In this document: piece by piece, positions 26,915-34,779 of the stretch
How the letters are laid out: every line of letters begins with the position of its first letter
Numbering within the stretch: the first letter of the stretch is position 1
Assembly: GCA_023146115.1 (NCBI GenBank)
Contig: JAGLCS010000093.1
Location: 1 to 34,779 of the forward strand
Source of the DNA: Abyssibacter sp.
Lineage (GTDB): Bacteria; Pseudomonadota; Gammaproteobacteria; Nevskiales; OUC007
DNA length: 34,779 nucleotides
Direction: 5' to 3'
Program-made: the position numbers and the translations under genes
The notes under the pieces: model-generated
Database searches by the model: none
Seen by the model: only the letters and a program-made list of their open reading frames with translations
What the model was told of the DNA's origin: nothing

Positions 26915-29032
26915 ATGGCTCGATTTGCCAACAAACGATTTGCGACAAGCCTGAGCGCCGGGGTCGCGTTACTGCTTGCCGCGGCCAACGTGGCCGCCCA
27001 GGGACCCACCCGCGCCTTGCAGGATGTGACGTTCACAGCCTTGCCGGGAGATGCAGTACGCATCGTGCTCAGCCTGTCCGAGCCCGCGCCGGAACCGAGA
27101 ACCTTCACGGTCGAGTCGCCGGCCCGGCTGTCGCTGGATCTGCCGGATACGCGCAGCGCCATGGCGGAGCGCTACCAGAAGATTAACGTCGGCCAGGTCA
27201 CCAGCGTGGCCACGGCCGAGGCCCGTGGCCGCACCCGGGTCGTCGTCGAACTGAATCAGCTCGTGCCCTACACCGTAAGCGCACAGGGCACCCAGATCGT
27301 GGTGGAACTGGCCGGCCGCGCCGATGGCTCTCGCGCCCGCAGCAGCACCAGCACAGCGCCGGCTGCTCCGAAACCGGAAATCACCAACATCGACTTCCGT
27401 CGTGGCGAAACCGGTCAGGGCCGCATCATCGTCACGCTCACCGATCCCAAAACACCGGTCGACGTGCGCGAAGAAGGCGGCAAGATCATTGCTGAATTCA
27501 AGAACACCGATCTGCCCGACCGCTTCGCCCGGCGTCTGGATGTCCTCGATTTCGCGACACCGGTGAAATACATCGACGCCGTGCAGGAGGGTATCCATTC
27601 GCGCCTGGTGGTTTACCCGATCGCCTCCGGCGACTTTGACCAGGTGGCCTACCAGTCCGGCAACGTGTTCACGCTGGAACTGCAGCCGCTGACGCTAGCC
27701 GAGCTCGATCAGCGTGAGCGCGAAAAGCCCAAATACACCGGAGAACGCATTTCTCTGTCGTTCCAGAGCGTCGATATCCGTGCCCTGCTGCAAATCATCG
27801 CCGACGTCGCCGGCGTCAACATGGTCGTCAGTGATTCGGTGAGCGGCGACATTGCGCTGCGCCTGCAGAATGTCCCCTACGATCAGGCGCTGGATATCAT
27901 CCTGCGCACCAAGGGCCTGGGCATGCGCGAGGACGGCAACGTGATTCTGGTCGCCCCGGTGCAGGAACTCGCCGAGCGGGAACGCGTAGAGCTAGAAGCT
28001 CAGGCGCAGAAGGAGCAGCTCGCTCCGCTGCGATCCGAGATCGTGCAGATCAACTACGCCAAGGCCGGTGACATCGCCGCGCTGCTCACCTCCGAATCCA
28101 CCTCCCTGCTTAGCGAACGCGGCCGGGTGAGTGTGGATAACCGCACCAATACGTTGCTGATCAACGAAACGCGTGAAAAGCTCAGCGAGGTCCGGAACCT
28201 GATCGAGCGTCTGGACATTCCGGTTCGCCAGGTTTTGATCGAATCGCGCATCGTCATCGCGAACTCCGACTTCACCCGAGAGATCGGCACACGGTTCGGA
28301 ACCTCCGTGGTCGCGACCAACGGCAACAACGGCCTGATCAGCTCCTCCGGCAGCCTCGAGGCCACCGACGTCGGTATCAGCGATTTCACCGACGACACGC
28401 CGGGCTTCCCGATTGAGCTGGGCGCACTGCAGGATCGCTTCAATGTCAGTCTGCCGGTATCTGGCGCCGCAGGCAGCTTCGCTTTGGCGATTCTGGGCTC
28501 CGACTATCTGGTGGACCTCGAACTGTCCGCCTTGCAGGCCGAGGGCCGGGGTGAGGTGATCTCCTCCCCGCGCGTCATCACCGCGAACGCCAAACAGGCG
28601 TCGATCGAACAGGGTGTGGAGATTCCTTATCAGGAATCCACCTCCAGCGGTGCAACGTCGATCTCCTTCAAGAAGGCCGTGCTGTCGCTAACCGTGACAC
28701 CGCAGATCACGCCGGACGAACGCGTGGTCATGGACCTGTCTGTCAGCTCCGACACGGTGGGTCAGCAGGTGGCCAACGTCCTCGGCGGCACGATCCCGTC
28801 GATCGACACCCGTGAGGTCGTCACGCAGGTTCTGGTCGAAAACGGTGAAACGGTCGTGCTCGGCGGCATCTATGAACAGACCACCAACGAACTGATCACC
28901 AAGGTGCCCCTGCTCGGCGATATTCCGGTGCTCGGCGCGCTGTTCCGCAACAAGCGCAACGTTTCGACCAAGCGTGAACTGCTGATCTTCATCACGCCCA
29001 AGATTGTCAGCGAATCCTTGGCGATCGAGTAA
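26915..29032 (+). CDS. pilQ: type IV pilus secretin PilQ
   Basis: This 705-aa outer-membrane secretin is the channel for the pilus fibre. The ATG at 26915 is preferred to the GTG at 26906 because AGGGAG (26901-26906) is correctly spaced for it. A signal peptide ends around NVAAQG. Two AMIN peptidoglycan-binding domains follow (about 30-125 and 150-265). Then come the N0/STN domain (ISLSFQSVDIRALLQIIADVAGVNMVVSD), an N1 domain, and the C-terminal secretin domain with VPLLGDIPVLGALFRNK. The order is standard for proteobacterial PilQ. Confidence 0.96.
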   Translation: MARFANKRFATSLSAGVALLLAAANVAAQGPTRALQDVTFTALPGDAVRIVLSLSEPAPEPRTFTVESPARLSLDLPDTRSAMAERYQKINVGQVTSVATAEARGRTRVVVELNQLVPYTVSAQGTQIVVELAGRADGSRARSSTSTAPAAPKPEITNIDFRRGETGQGRIIVTLTDPKTPVDVREEGGKIIAEFKNTDLPDRFARRLDVLDFATPVKYIDAVQEGIHSRLVVYPIASGDFDQVAYQSGNVFTLELQPLTLAELDQREREKPKYTGERISLSFQSVDIRALLQIIADVAGVNMVVSDSVSGDIALRLQNVPYDQALDIILRTKGLGMREDGNVILVAPVQELAERERVELEAQAQKEQLAPLRSEIVQINYAKAGDIAALLTSESTSLLSERGRVSVDNRTNTLLINETREKLSEVRNLIERLDIPVRQVLIESRIVIANSDFTREIGTRFGTSVVATNGNNGLISSSGSLEATDVGISDFTDDTPGFPIELGALQDRFNVSLPVSGAAGSFALAILGSDYLVDLELSALQAEGRGEVISSPRVITANAKQASIEQGVEIPYQESTSSGATSISFKKAVLSLTVTPQITPDERVVMDLSVSSDTVGQQVANVLGGTIPSIDTREVVTQVLVENGETVVLGGIYEQTTNELITKVPLLGDIPVLGALFRNKRNVSTKRELLIFITPKIVSESLAIE

Positions 29033-29041
29033 TTTTTCAAC

Positions 29042-29092
29042 CGGTCCGGATGGACCGACCGCTCGCCTGGGGCGCCAGACGAGGCGAGCGGT
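29042..29092 (+). other. twin stem-loops between pilQ and the Ig-like lipoprotein gene
   Basis: Two adjacent inverted repeats lie 9 nt after pilQ. The first is CGGTCC-GGAT-GGACCG (29042-29057). The second is a perfect 11-bp stem, ACCGCTCGCCT and AGGCGAGCGGT (29058-29068 and 29082-29092), with a 13-nt loop. No T-run follows, so an intrinsic terminator is unlikely. An RNA-processing, stability or attenuation element inside the operon is more plausible. Confidence 0.6.
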
Positions 29093-29112
29093 GAACGTGG
29101 TATAAGGCCGCC

Positions 29113-31125
29113 ATGACGAACAAGATGACTGCCGGCCTCCGAAAAGGCTTGGCCACTGCACTGCTGATTGGGCTCGCTGCCTGCTCCGACGACACGCCGA
29201 CCGGGGGGTTGCTGAACCAGGACGGCGATTCCGGCGGCGTCGACCCCGATGCCGAATATGTGCTGGCTCTGGATGGTCCGACCTGTGTCACCGCCGGACG
29301 CACCAGCGATCCGTTCACCGCGTTGCTGACCACCACCGAGGGCGAGCCCGTCCCGGACGTGTTCGTACTGATCGAACCCTTTGTCGGCGATGAACCTGCC
29401 GGCACCATCACGGCCACCGCGCCCGATGGCCGCCAGCGTGTTGGCGGCGCGAACACCGATTCCGACGGTGAGATGGTATTCACCTATCGTGCGCCGTCGG
29501 AGGTTCGCACCGAAATCAACGTGTCGATGGAAGGCTCGGCCGTGGTCGATGACGACGTGCGCGGCGAAGATCAATTGTCGATTCGCGTACCGGCCCAGAC
29601 CGCGCCCACCGTTCGCGTGCAGGGCCCGATCGACAACGCTACAGGCAATCGGATTCCCAGCGGGTCGCTGGAAGTGGAAGCCGGCGAACTGGCCTCCGAA
29701 TTTCTGGTGACCGTCACGTCCAGCGGCGGCTGCGATGGCGCGAGCCAGCCAGTCCGCGGAGCCAATGTCGAGGTCCAGACCTCGCTGACCAACTCGGTAA
29801 TCCGACAGACTGACAACGAGACGCTGTTGGACGGCACCGCCGTATTCGACTATCTCGCGCCCAGCCAGGTCACCGCGCGCACGGCGGATGTGCTCACCGT
29901 GTTCGGTTCGACCGCAGGCGGCACGACCGAACGCGAGTACACGGTGTTCGTCCTGCCCGGGCCGCCGGATCCGTACGCCCGGTTGACGGTGCGCGGCCCG
30001 ACCTCGGTGCCCGCCGGCACGACACAAAGTGGCTACATCGCCACTGCTGAACAGATTCAGGAAGACTCCGAAGGCAACGAGACCGTCACCGCTTTGCCCG
30101 ATGTCAAGATCAACCTGAGCAGCAGCGACAGCGGCAGCTTTACGGTGCAGACAAACAGCGAAGGGCTGCGCGGCGTCACCGATGATTTCGGCATTGTGCG
30201 TTTCGGCTTTCGGCCGGCTGCCTCGGGCAACACCGCCCAGACGGTCGACCTGACCGCGGCCATCGAAACCGCTAGCGACGCCACCGCACAAGCGCTCTGC
30301 AGCGGCACGGCAGCCGATTGCACCGACTCGATTGAGGTGCAGGTGCAGGCCGACACGTTTACGTTCACCGCACCGGATTTCGGTGACGCGGCCCTGGTGG
30401 GCGCGAACAACGCGGTGAATCTGGAGATTGACTGGCGCGATGGTTCAGGCACCGGCGTCACAGGTTGTGTGGATCTGTCGACCACCTTTGACGGCGCATC
30501 GGGGACCTCCTTCGGCCTGATCATCAACAACGATCCCGTCACGGCATCGCAGACGCGCCGCGCCCGCGTGGTCAACGGTGAATTCGAACAGCCGCACGCG
30601 CTTTACTCGGATCGTTCCGGATTCGTCACGGTCATCGCCGAAGACAACCGCGATTGCGCCTCCAGTCCGGATCCACAGCTCGAAGCCAGCACCGGCGTGC
30701 AGTTCCAGGACGAGATCTGCACCACGACCAGCGACGGTCGCAATTGTGTGGACCTGCAGGCACCGCTGCGTGTGTTGACCTCGCCGGATGACGCCGGCAA
30801 TCAGCGTACCGCTACGCTGACCTTCGAGGTGCGGAATAATGCCTTCCAGCCGATTGATGGCGCTCAGGTCACCTTCGAGATCATCACCGCAGCTAACGCA
30901 GGCAATCCGAACGAGCGGGTGTTCCCGGGCGGCGGCACAACGAACGCCAGCGGCATCGCGACATCCCGCTACTTCGTGCCGACCTTCAACCCTCAGCTGG
31001 GCGAAGATGAAGTCCGGGAAGCCGATGTCCGCGCCTGCGTGCGTCGGATTGCCGCGGATGGCTCCGACAACGGACAGGTCTGCAGCACACGCCGGATCGA
31101 GATCGTCGCGCCGCCTACCGAGTAA
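29113..31125 (+). CDS. large lipoprotein with repeated Ig-like (Big_1-type) domains
   Basis: This encodes 670 aa with lipobox GLAAC and a lipidated Cys at 24. After an acidic Gly/Asp linker come about five beta-rich units of 100-130 residues. Several have the Big_1/invasin pattern in which a hydrophobic-G-x-x-V strand is followed by T-N/D-x-x-G-x-A/V-x-F-x-Y, for example TDSDGEMVFTYRAPS (about 115-129), the DGTAVFDYLAPSQ segment and TNASGIATSRYFVP near the end. Cys pairs in individual units suggest disulfides. It lies between pilQ and aroK, and its stop shares a base with the aroK ATG (TAATG), so it belongs to the operon. A role at the cell surface or at the pilus secretin is inferred from position only. 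Canonical pilMNOPQ-aroKB loci lack it. Confidence 0.8.
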   Translation: MTNKMTAGLRKGLATALLIGLAACSDDTPTGGLLNQDGDSGGVDPDAEYVLALDGPTCVTAGRTSDPFTALLTTTEGEPVPDVFVLIEPFVGDEPAGTITATAPDGRQRVGGANTDSDGEMVFTYRAPSEVRTEINVSMEGSAVVDDDVRGEDQLSIRVPAQTAPTVRVQGPIDNATGNRIPSGSLEVEAGELASEFLVTVTSSGGCDGASQPVRGANVEVQTSLTNSVIRQTDNETLLDGTAVFDYLAPSQVTARTADVLTVFGSTAGGTTEREYTVFVLPGPPDPYARLTVRGPTSVPAGTTQSGYIATAEQIQEDSEGNETVTALPDVKINLSSSDSGSFTVQTNSEGLRGVTDDFGIVRFGFRPAASGNTAQTVDLTAAIETASDATAQALCSGTAADCTDSIEVQVQADTFTFTAPDFGDAALVGANNAVNLEIDWRDGSGTGVTGCVDLSTTFDGASGTSFGLIINNDPVTASQTRRARVVNGEFEQPHALYSDRSGFVTVIAEDNRDCASSPDPQLEASTGVQFQDEICTTTSDGRNCVDLQAPLRVLTSPDDAGNQRTATLTFEVRNNAFQPIDGAQVTFEIITAANAGNPNERVFPGGGTTNASGIATSRYFVPTFNPQLGEDEVREADVRACVRRIAADGSDNGQVCSTRRIEIVAPPTE

Positions 31126-31679
31126 TGACGGCAGACCGCGCCCAGACGGCCCGCATCTTTCTGGTCGGACCTCCTGGTGCGGGCAAGACCACTATCGGTC
31201 GGCGGCTCGCGCGGCTCCGGCAACTGGAGTTCTTCGATAGCGACCACGAAATCGAGTCCTGCTGCGGGGTCGACATTCCCTACATTTTCGAAGTGGAGGG
31301 GGAAGAAGGTTTCCGCCGCCGTGAGGCGAAGATGATCGATCAGCTCACCCAGCAACCCGATGTGCTGATCGCCACCGGTGGCGGGTCGATCCTGCGGGAC
31401 GACAATCGCGCGCATCTGAGCGCGCGCGGAATCGTGATCTACCTGTATGCCAGCCTGGAGCAGCAGCTGCAGCGCACCCGCAAGAGCGATGCCCGCCCGC
31501 TGCTGAATGCTGGTAACCGCAAGGAGACGCTGGAACGGCTGTTCGCCGTCCGCGACCCCCTGTATCGGGACATCGCCGATTTGATCGTGCCCACGCGCGG
31601 CCGCGGCGCCAAGGCTGTTGCACACGACATTCATCAGCGACTCGACCGCGACGTTCGCAAGCAGATAGCCACGCCATGA
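31125..31679 (+). CDS. aroK: shikimate kinase
   Basis: This 184-aa cytoplasmic kinase phosphorylates shikimate in the chorismate pathway. Walker A is GPPGAGKT (15-22), and the shikimate-binding acidic pair is D38/D40 in FFDSDHEIE. R64 in the EEGFRRRE motif and the GGG of ATGGGS (85-87) are present, and the lid has KSDARPLL. It starts one base before the end of the upstream lipoprotein gene and overlaps aroB by 4 nt. Confidence 0.96.
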   Translation: MTADRAQTARIFLVGPPGAGKTTIGRRLARLRQLEFFDSDHEIESCCGVDIPYIFEVEGEEGFRRREAKMIDQLTQQPDVLIATGGGSILRDDNRAHLSARGIVIYLYASLEQQLQRTRKSDARPLLNAGNRKETLERLFAVRDPLYRDIADLIVPTRGRGAKAVAHDIHQRLDRDVRKQIATP

Positions 31680-32731
31680 TCCGAACCCTGAACGTCGACC
31701 TCGGCGACCGCAGCTACCCCATCCACATCGGAGCAGGTGCCCTGGACAGGCTCGACGTCGGCTCCCGGCGCTGCCTGATCGTGACCAATGAAACAATCGC
31801 GCCGCTTTATCTCACCCGCCTGCTTCAACGGTTACCCGATGCAGACGTCTGCGAACTGCCGGATGGTGAGTCTCACAAGACGCTGACAACTGCGGGTGCC
31901 ATCGTTGACCGCTTGGCCGACGGTGGTTTTCATCGCGACAGCCTGGTCATCGCGCTGGGTGGCGGCGTGATCGGCGACATCGCTGGCTTCGCCGCGGCCA
32001 TGTATCACCGCGGCATCGACTTCATCCAGATTCCGACGACCCTGCTGGCGATGGTGGATTCATCGGTGGGCGGCAAGACGGGGGTAAACCATCGGGCCGG
32101 CAAGAATTTGCTCGGGGCCTTCCATCAGCCGCTGCAAGTCCTGGCCGACCTGGATTTATTAGCCACGCTGCCGCCCCGCGAATACGCTGCTGGCCTGGCC
32201 GAGGTCGTGAAGTACGCGGCCCTGGGCGACCTGGCCATGCTGGGTTGGCTGGAATCGCGAGTGGAAGCGCTGCGGGCACGAGAACCCGAAACCTTGGCCG
32301 AGGTGGTCCACCGATGCTGCGTCGCCAAGGCCCGCATCGTCGCCGCGGACGAGCGGGAACAAGGGCAGCGCGCCCTGCTGAATCTCGGGCACACCTTTGG
32401 GCATGCCATCGAAACCTCCAGTGGTTACGGCGCCTTGCTGCATGGCGAAGCGGTGGCTATCGGCATGGTCATGGCGGCAGACCTGTCCCAGCGCCTGGGC
32501 TGGACCGCGGCGGAGGACGTCACCCGCCTGCGGACACTCCTGGACGCCCTGTCGCTGCCCACCACACCGCCGCCGATCCCGGCCGACACGTTCGTTTCGC
32601 TGATGCAGCGGGACAAAAAGGTGCTCAATGATCAGCTACGCCTGGTTCTGCTCAAACCACTGGGGCGAGCGGTGATCAGTGCCGATGTTCCGATGGACTT
32701 GCTGCGCGCCACACTGGCCTCGGCAGCCTGA
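31676..32731 (+). CDS. aroB: 3-dehydroquinate synthase
   Basis: This 351-aa NAD- and zinc-dependent enzyme converts DAHP to 3-dehydroquinate, the second step toward chorismate. Visible motifs are PDGESHK (62-68), the NAD-binding [14 protein letters not shown] (95-108), [21 protein letters not shown], and the zinc-binding [12 protein letters not shown] and [10 protein letters not shown] segments. Overlaps of 4 nt with aroK and 1 nt with dgt place it in the same transcript. Confidence 0.97.
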   Translation: MIRTLNVDLGDRSYPIHIGAGALDRLDVGSRRCLIVTNETIAPLYLTRLLQRLPDADVCELPDGESHKTLTTAGAIVDRLADGGFHRDSLVIALGGGVIGDIAGFAAAMYHRGIDFIQIPTTLLAMVDSSVGGKTGVNHRAGKNLLGAFHQPLQVLADLDLLATLPPREYAAGLAEVVKYAALGDLAMLGWLESRVEALRAREPETLAEVVHRCCVAKARIVAADEREQGQRALLNLGHTFGHAIETSSGYGALLHGEAVAIGMVMAADLSQRLGWTAAEDVTRLRTLLDALSLPTTPPPIPADTFVSLMQRDKKVLNDQLRLVLLKPLGRAVISADVPMDLLRATLASAA

Positions 32732-33882
32732 TGACACTGGCGCCCTACGCTGCCCGCCAGGAGACCAGCCGCGGCCGGCATGTGGCCGAACCCTCGTCGG
32801 GCAACCGCACCGAATATCAGCGTGATCGGGACCGGATCATTCACTGCGCGGCATTTCGACGCTTGGAGTACAAGACCCAGGTCTTCGTGAATCACGAGGG
32901 CGACCTGTTCCGCACCCGGCTGACCCACTCTGTGGAGGTGGCACAGATCGCGCGCACCATCGCCCGGTCTTTGGCGCTGAACGAAGACCTCGTGGAGGCA
33001 ATCTCCCTCGCTCACGACTTGGGCCACACGGCGTTCGGACATGCCGGCCAGGATGCGCTTAACGAGTGCATGAAGCCGTTTGGCGGCTTCGAACACAATA
33101 TCCAGTCGTTGCGTGTCGTCGACGTGCTTGAGAACAAGTACGCCGCGTTTGATGGCCTGAATCTGACCTTCGAGACCCGCGAGGGCATTCTCAAGCACTG
33201 CACCAAGGCCAAGGCCAGGCACCTCGGTGATGTTGGCCAGCGGTTTCTCGATGACAGCCATCCCAGCCTGGAAGCGCAATTGGCCAATCTGTCGGATGAG
33301 ATTGCCTATAACAATCATGACGTCGACGACGGCCTGCGCGCCGGCTTACTGTCGCTGGACCAGCTTGCCCAAGTGCCCCTGTTCGCCCGCTTCTATGATG
33401 AAGTCATCACGCTCTACGGTCAGGACCTCAGCGCGAAGCAGATCCGTCACGAAGTCATCCGCCGGATGATCAACTACCTGGTGGTCGACGTGATCGAGAC
33501 CAGTCAGGCCGCGCTGAGCAGCCTGCAGCCGGCATCGATTGACGCCGTACGTGGCGCCGACCGTGCATTGATCGCGTTCAGCCCCGAAGCGCGCCGTTTG
33601 AATGTTGAACTCAAGCGCTTTCTGTACAAAAACCTGTACAGCCACCATCAGGTGTATCGCATCACCAGCAAGGCACGACGTGTCATCAAGGCCTTGTTCG
33701 ATGCATTCCTCGCCGACCCCAAGCTGCTGCCACCGAAATTTTCCGAGCGCGTCCCGCCAACTGGCGACGATGCCGACCGCAAGATCCGGGCGCGGCTGAT
33801 CGCCGATTACATCGCCGGCATGACCGATCGCTACGCGCTCGACGAGTACGACCGTTTGTTCGATCCACGCCGGTTACGCTAA
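32731..33882 (+). CDS. dgt: deoxyguanosinetriphosphate triphosphohydrolase-like protein
   Basis: This 383-aa HD-domain phosphohydrolase probably releases tripolyphosphate from dNTPs. The HD metal ligands are H66 ([19 protein letters not shown]), H95-D96 ([13 protein letters not shown]) and a later Asp in [20 protein letters not shown]-like sequence. Its length fits the shorter dGTPase-like group rather than E. coli Dgt (about 505 aa). Its start overlaps the aroB stop (TGATG). Position after aroB is common in gammaproteobacteria. Confidence 0.94.
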   Translation: MTLAPYAARQETSRGRHVAEPSSGNRTEYQRDRDRIIHCAAFRRLEYKTQVFVNHEGDLFRTRLTHSVEVAQIARTIARSLALNEDLVEAISLAHDLGHTAFGHAGQDALNECMKPFGGFEHNIQSLRVVDVLENKYAAFDGLNLTFETREGILKHCTKAKARHLGDVGQRFLDDSHPSLEAQLANLSDEIAYNNHDVDDGLRAGLLSLDQLAQVPLFARFYDEVITLYGQDLSAKQIRHEVIRRMINYLVVDVIETSQAALSSLQPASIDAVRGADRALIAFSPEARRLNVELKRFLYKNLYSHHQVYRITSKARRVIKALFDAFLADPKLLPPKFSERVPPTGDDADRKIRARLIADYIAGMTDRYALDEYDRLFDPRRLR

Positions 33883-33957
33883 TCGCCTCCTCTGCGGTGC
33901 CTGCTGCGGCAATCACGGCCGCAATAGCCCGTGATCCCTTGCCGAATCGCGTGTCGT

Positions 33958-33985
33958 TTGACGGTCATCGACCCGTTTCTATAAT
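33958..33985 (+). promoter_or_regulatory. sigma-70 promoter for gltB
   Basis: TTGACG (33958-33963) and TATAAT (33980-33985) are separated by 16 bp, a near-consensus pair and the strongest promoter seen in the window. Transcription would begin near 33992, giving a leader of about 105 nt. Confidence 0.75.
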
Positions 33986-34096
33986 GGCTGGTCCGCATGC
34001 CGCACTGCGGCAAATACTCGACGAGCACTCCGACCGTCCGCAGCGATCCCCGCTTGTGGGGCGTACGGGTGTCCCCGGAACGGACAGGCATTGCGT
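33986..34096 (+). other. structured leader of gltB
   Basis: The leader holds several short inverted repeats: TGCCGC-act-GCGGCA at about 33999-34013, CCCC...GGGG around 34047-34060, and TGTCC...GGACA around 34070-34086. No T-run terminator or recognised riboswitch core is visible. It may simply be structured GC-rich RNA. Confidence 0.35.
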
Positions 34097-34779
34097 ATGG
34101 CGCTGACACAGCAAGGGCTCTACCGCCCTGAATTCGAGCGTGACAACTGCGGTTTCGGCCTCATTGCCCAGATCGATGACCAGCCCAGCCATTGGCTGGT
34201 GCAGACGGCCATTAGCGCCCTCGCCCGTCTGACGCATCGCGGCGCCGTCGCCGCCGATGGCAAATCCGGCGATGGCTGCGGCCTGCTGATGAAGAAGCCG
34301 GACGCCTTTCTGCGCGCGGTCGCGCAGGAGAACGGCTTCGCGCTCGACGAGCAATACGCGGTCGGCAATGTCTTCCTGTCACGCGACGAAACGACAGCGG
34401 CCGCCACGCGCCAGCAGTTCGCAGACGCATTCGCCGCCCACGGCCTGACGGTCGCCGGCTGGCGGGTAGTGCCCATCGACGAAGCCGCGCTGGGCGAACA
34501 AGCCAAGACAACACGGCCACGCATTGAACAGGTCTTCGTCAATGCCACCGACGGCATGGACACATTCGCCTTTGAATTGGCCCTGTTCAGGGGCCGCCGG
34601 ATCGCCGAAAAGGCCATTGCGGCCCATGACCCGGATTTCTACGTCACGACGCTGTCCTGCCGCATCCTGCTTTACAAGGGGCTGGTGATGCCGGCCTACC
34701 TGCCGGAGTTCTATCTCGATCTGCAGGACGAACGCCTGGCCTCGTCGGTCTGTGTGTTCCACCAGCGCTTTTCGACCAA
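34097..34779 (+). CDS. gltB: glutamate synthase large subunit, N-terminal part (runs off window)
   Basis: About 227 residues are visible with no stop before the window end. The N-terminal propeptide MALTQQGLYRPEFERDN is followed by CGFGLIAQI, where C18 becomes the N-terminal nucleophile of the glutaminase domain after cleavage. ALARLTHRGAVAADGKSGDGCGLL and the final SSVCVFHQRFSTN are hallmarks of GltB. The full protein is about 1500 aa and makes glutamate from glutamine and 2-oxoglutarate together with GltD, presumably encoded beyond the window. It has its own promoter upstream. Confidence 0.95.
   Translation, partial: MALTQQGLYRPEFERDNCGFGLIAQIDDQPSHWLVQTAISALARLTHRGAVAADGKSGDGCGLLMKKPDAFLRAVAQENGFALDEQYAVGNVFLSRDETTAAATRQQFADAFAAHGLTVAGWRVVPIDEAALGEQAKTTRPRIEQVFVNATDGMDTFAFELALFRGRRIAEKAIAAHDPDFYVTTLSCRILLYKGLVMPAYLPEFYLDLQDERLASSVCVFHQRFST

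Noticed and set aside
29082-29112. Rho-independent terminator after pilQ
   Set aside because: The 11-bp stem is strong, but the following bases (GAACGTGGTATAAGG) have no T-run, so intrinsic termination is unlikely.
28870-30291. 473-aa open frame antisense to pilQ and the Ig-like lipoprotein
   Set aside because: Its composition is that of a reverse-complement shadow. The lipoprotein on the other strand has a signal peptide, repeats and coupled ends.

Overview
The window looks like a chromosomal segment of a high-GC gammaproteobacterium. The evidence is the gene order mrcA (PBP1A) divergent from pilMNOPQ, followed by aroK-aroB, dgt and gltB. A NaChBac-type sodium channel fits a marine or saline lifestyle, but that and any finer placement are inference.

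Region 1 (1-8450) is accessory. A 1543-aa Sec-exported Rhs/YD-repeat protein is encoded on the minus strand, with its own toxin tip and a small overlapping candidate immunity gene. Downstream lie two 5'-truncated IS4-family transposase remnants and a short palindromic MITE-like element. Beyond them is a second, displaced Rhs C-terminus: a 635-bp near-copy of the same Rhs core carrying a different, AT-richer toxin tip (Ntox44-like) and a three-helix membrane protein as candidate immunity. This is the layout of a polymorphic toxin locus that exchanges its tips by recombination in the core.

Region 2 (8450-17342) centres on heme/iron. A Fur-box-like site at about 13311-13329 separates two divergent operons. 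Leftward run hmuT-hmuU-hmuV, then lipA 10 nt downstream, then an MscS channel. Rightward run hutZ, a TonB-dependent receptor and a 437-aa lipoprotein with two tandem HmuY-like domains. These three genes are joined by ATGA/TGATG overlaps. Together they describe heme capture at the surface, outer-membrane import, periplasmic binding, ABC import and cytoplasmic heme handling.

Region 3 (17446-21444) has small single genes: a YajL/DJ-1 protein, a membrane-anchored SH3-like protein, the voltage-gated sodium channel, a 178-aa unknown, pabA/trpG, and a 201-aa conserved unknown directly downstream of mrcA. Genes are tightly packed and two convergent pairs share or abut stop codons.

Region 4 (21447-34779) is core. 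PBP1A lies divergent from the type IV pilus alignment and secretin operon pilMNOPQ. An unusual 670-aa Ig-like lipoprotein gene sits between pilQ and aroK, where pilQ is normally followed directly by aroK. Then come aroK, aroB and dgt with overlapping ends, and the 5' part of gltB behind a near-consensus sigma-70 promoter. No tRNA, rRNA or CRISPR array was seen.
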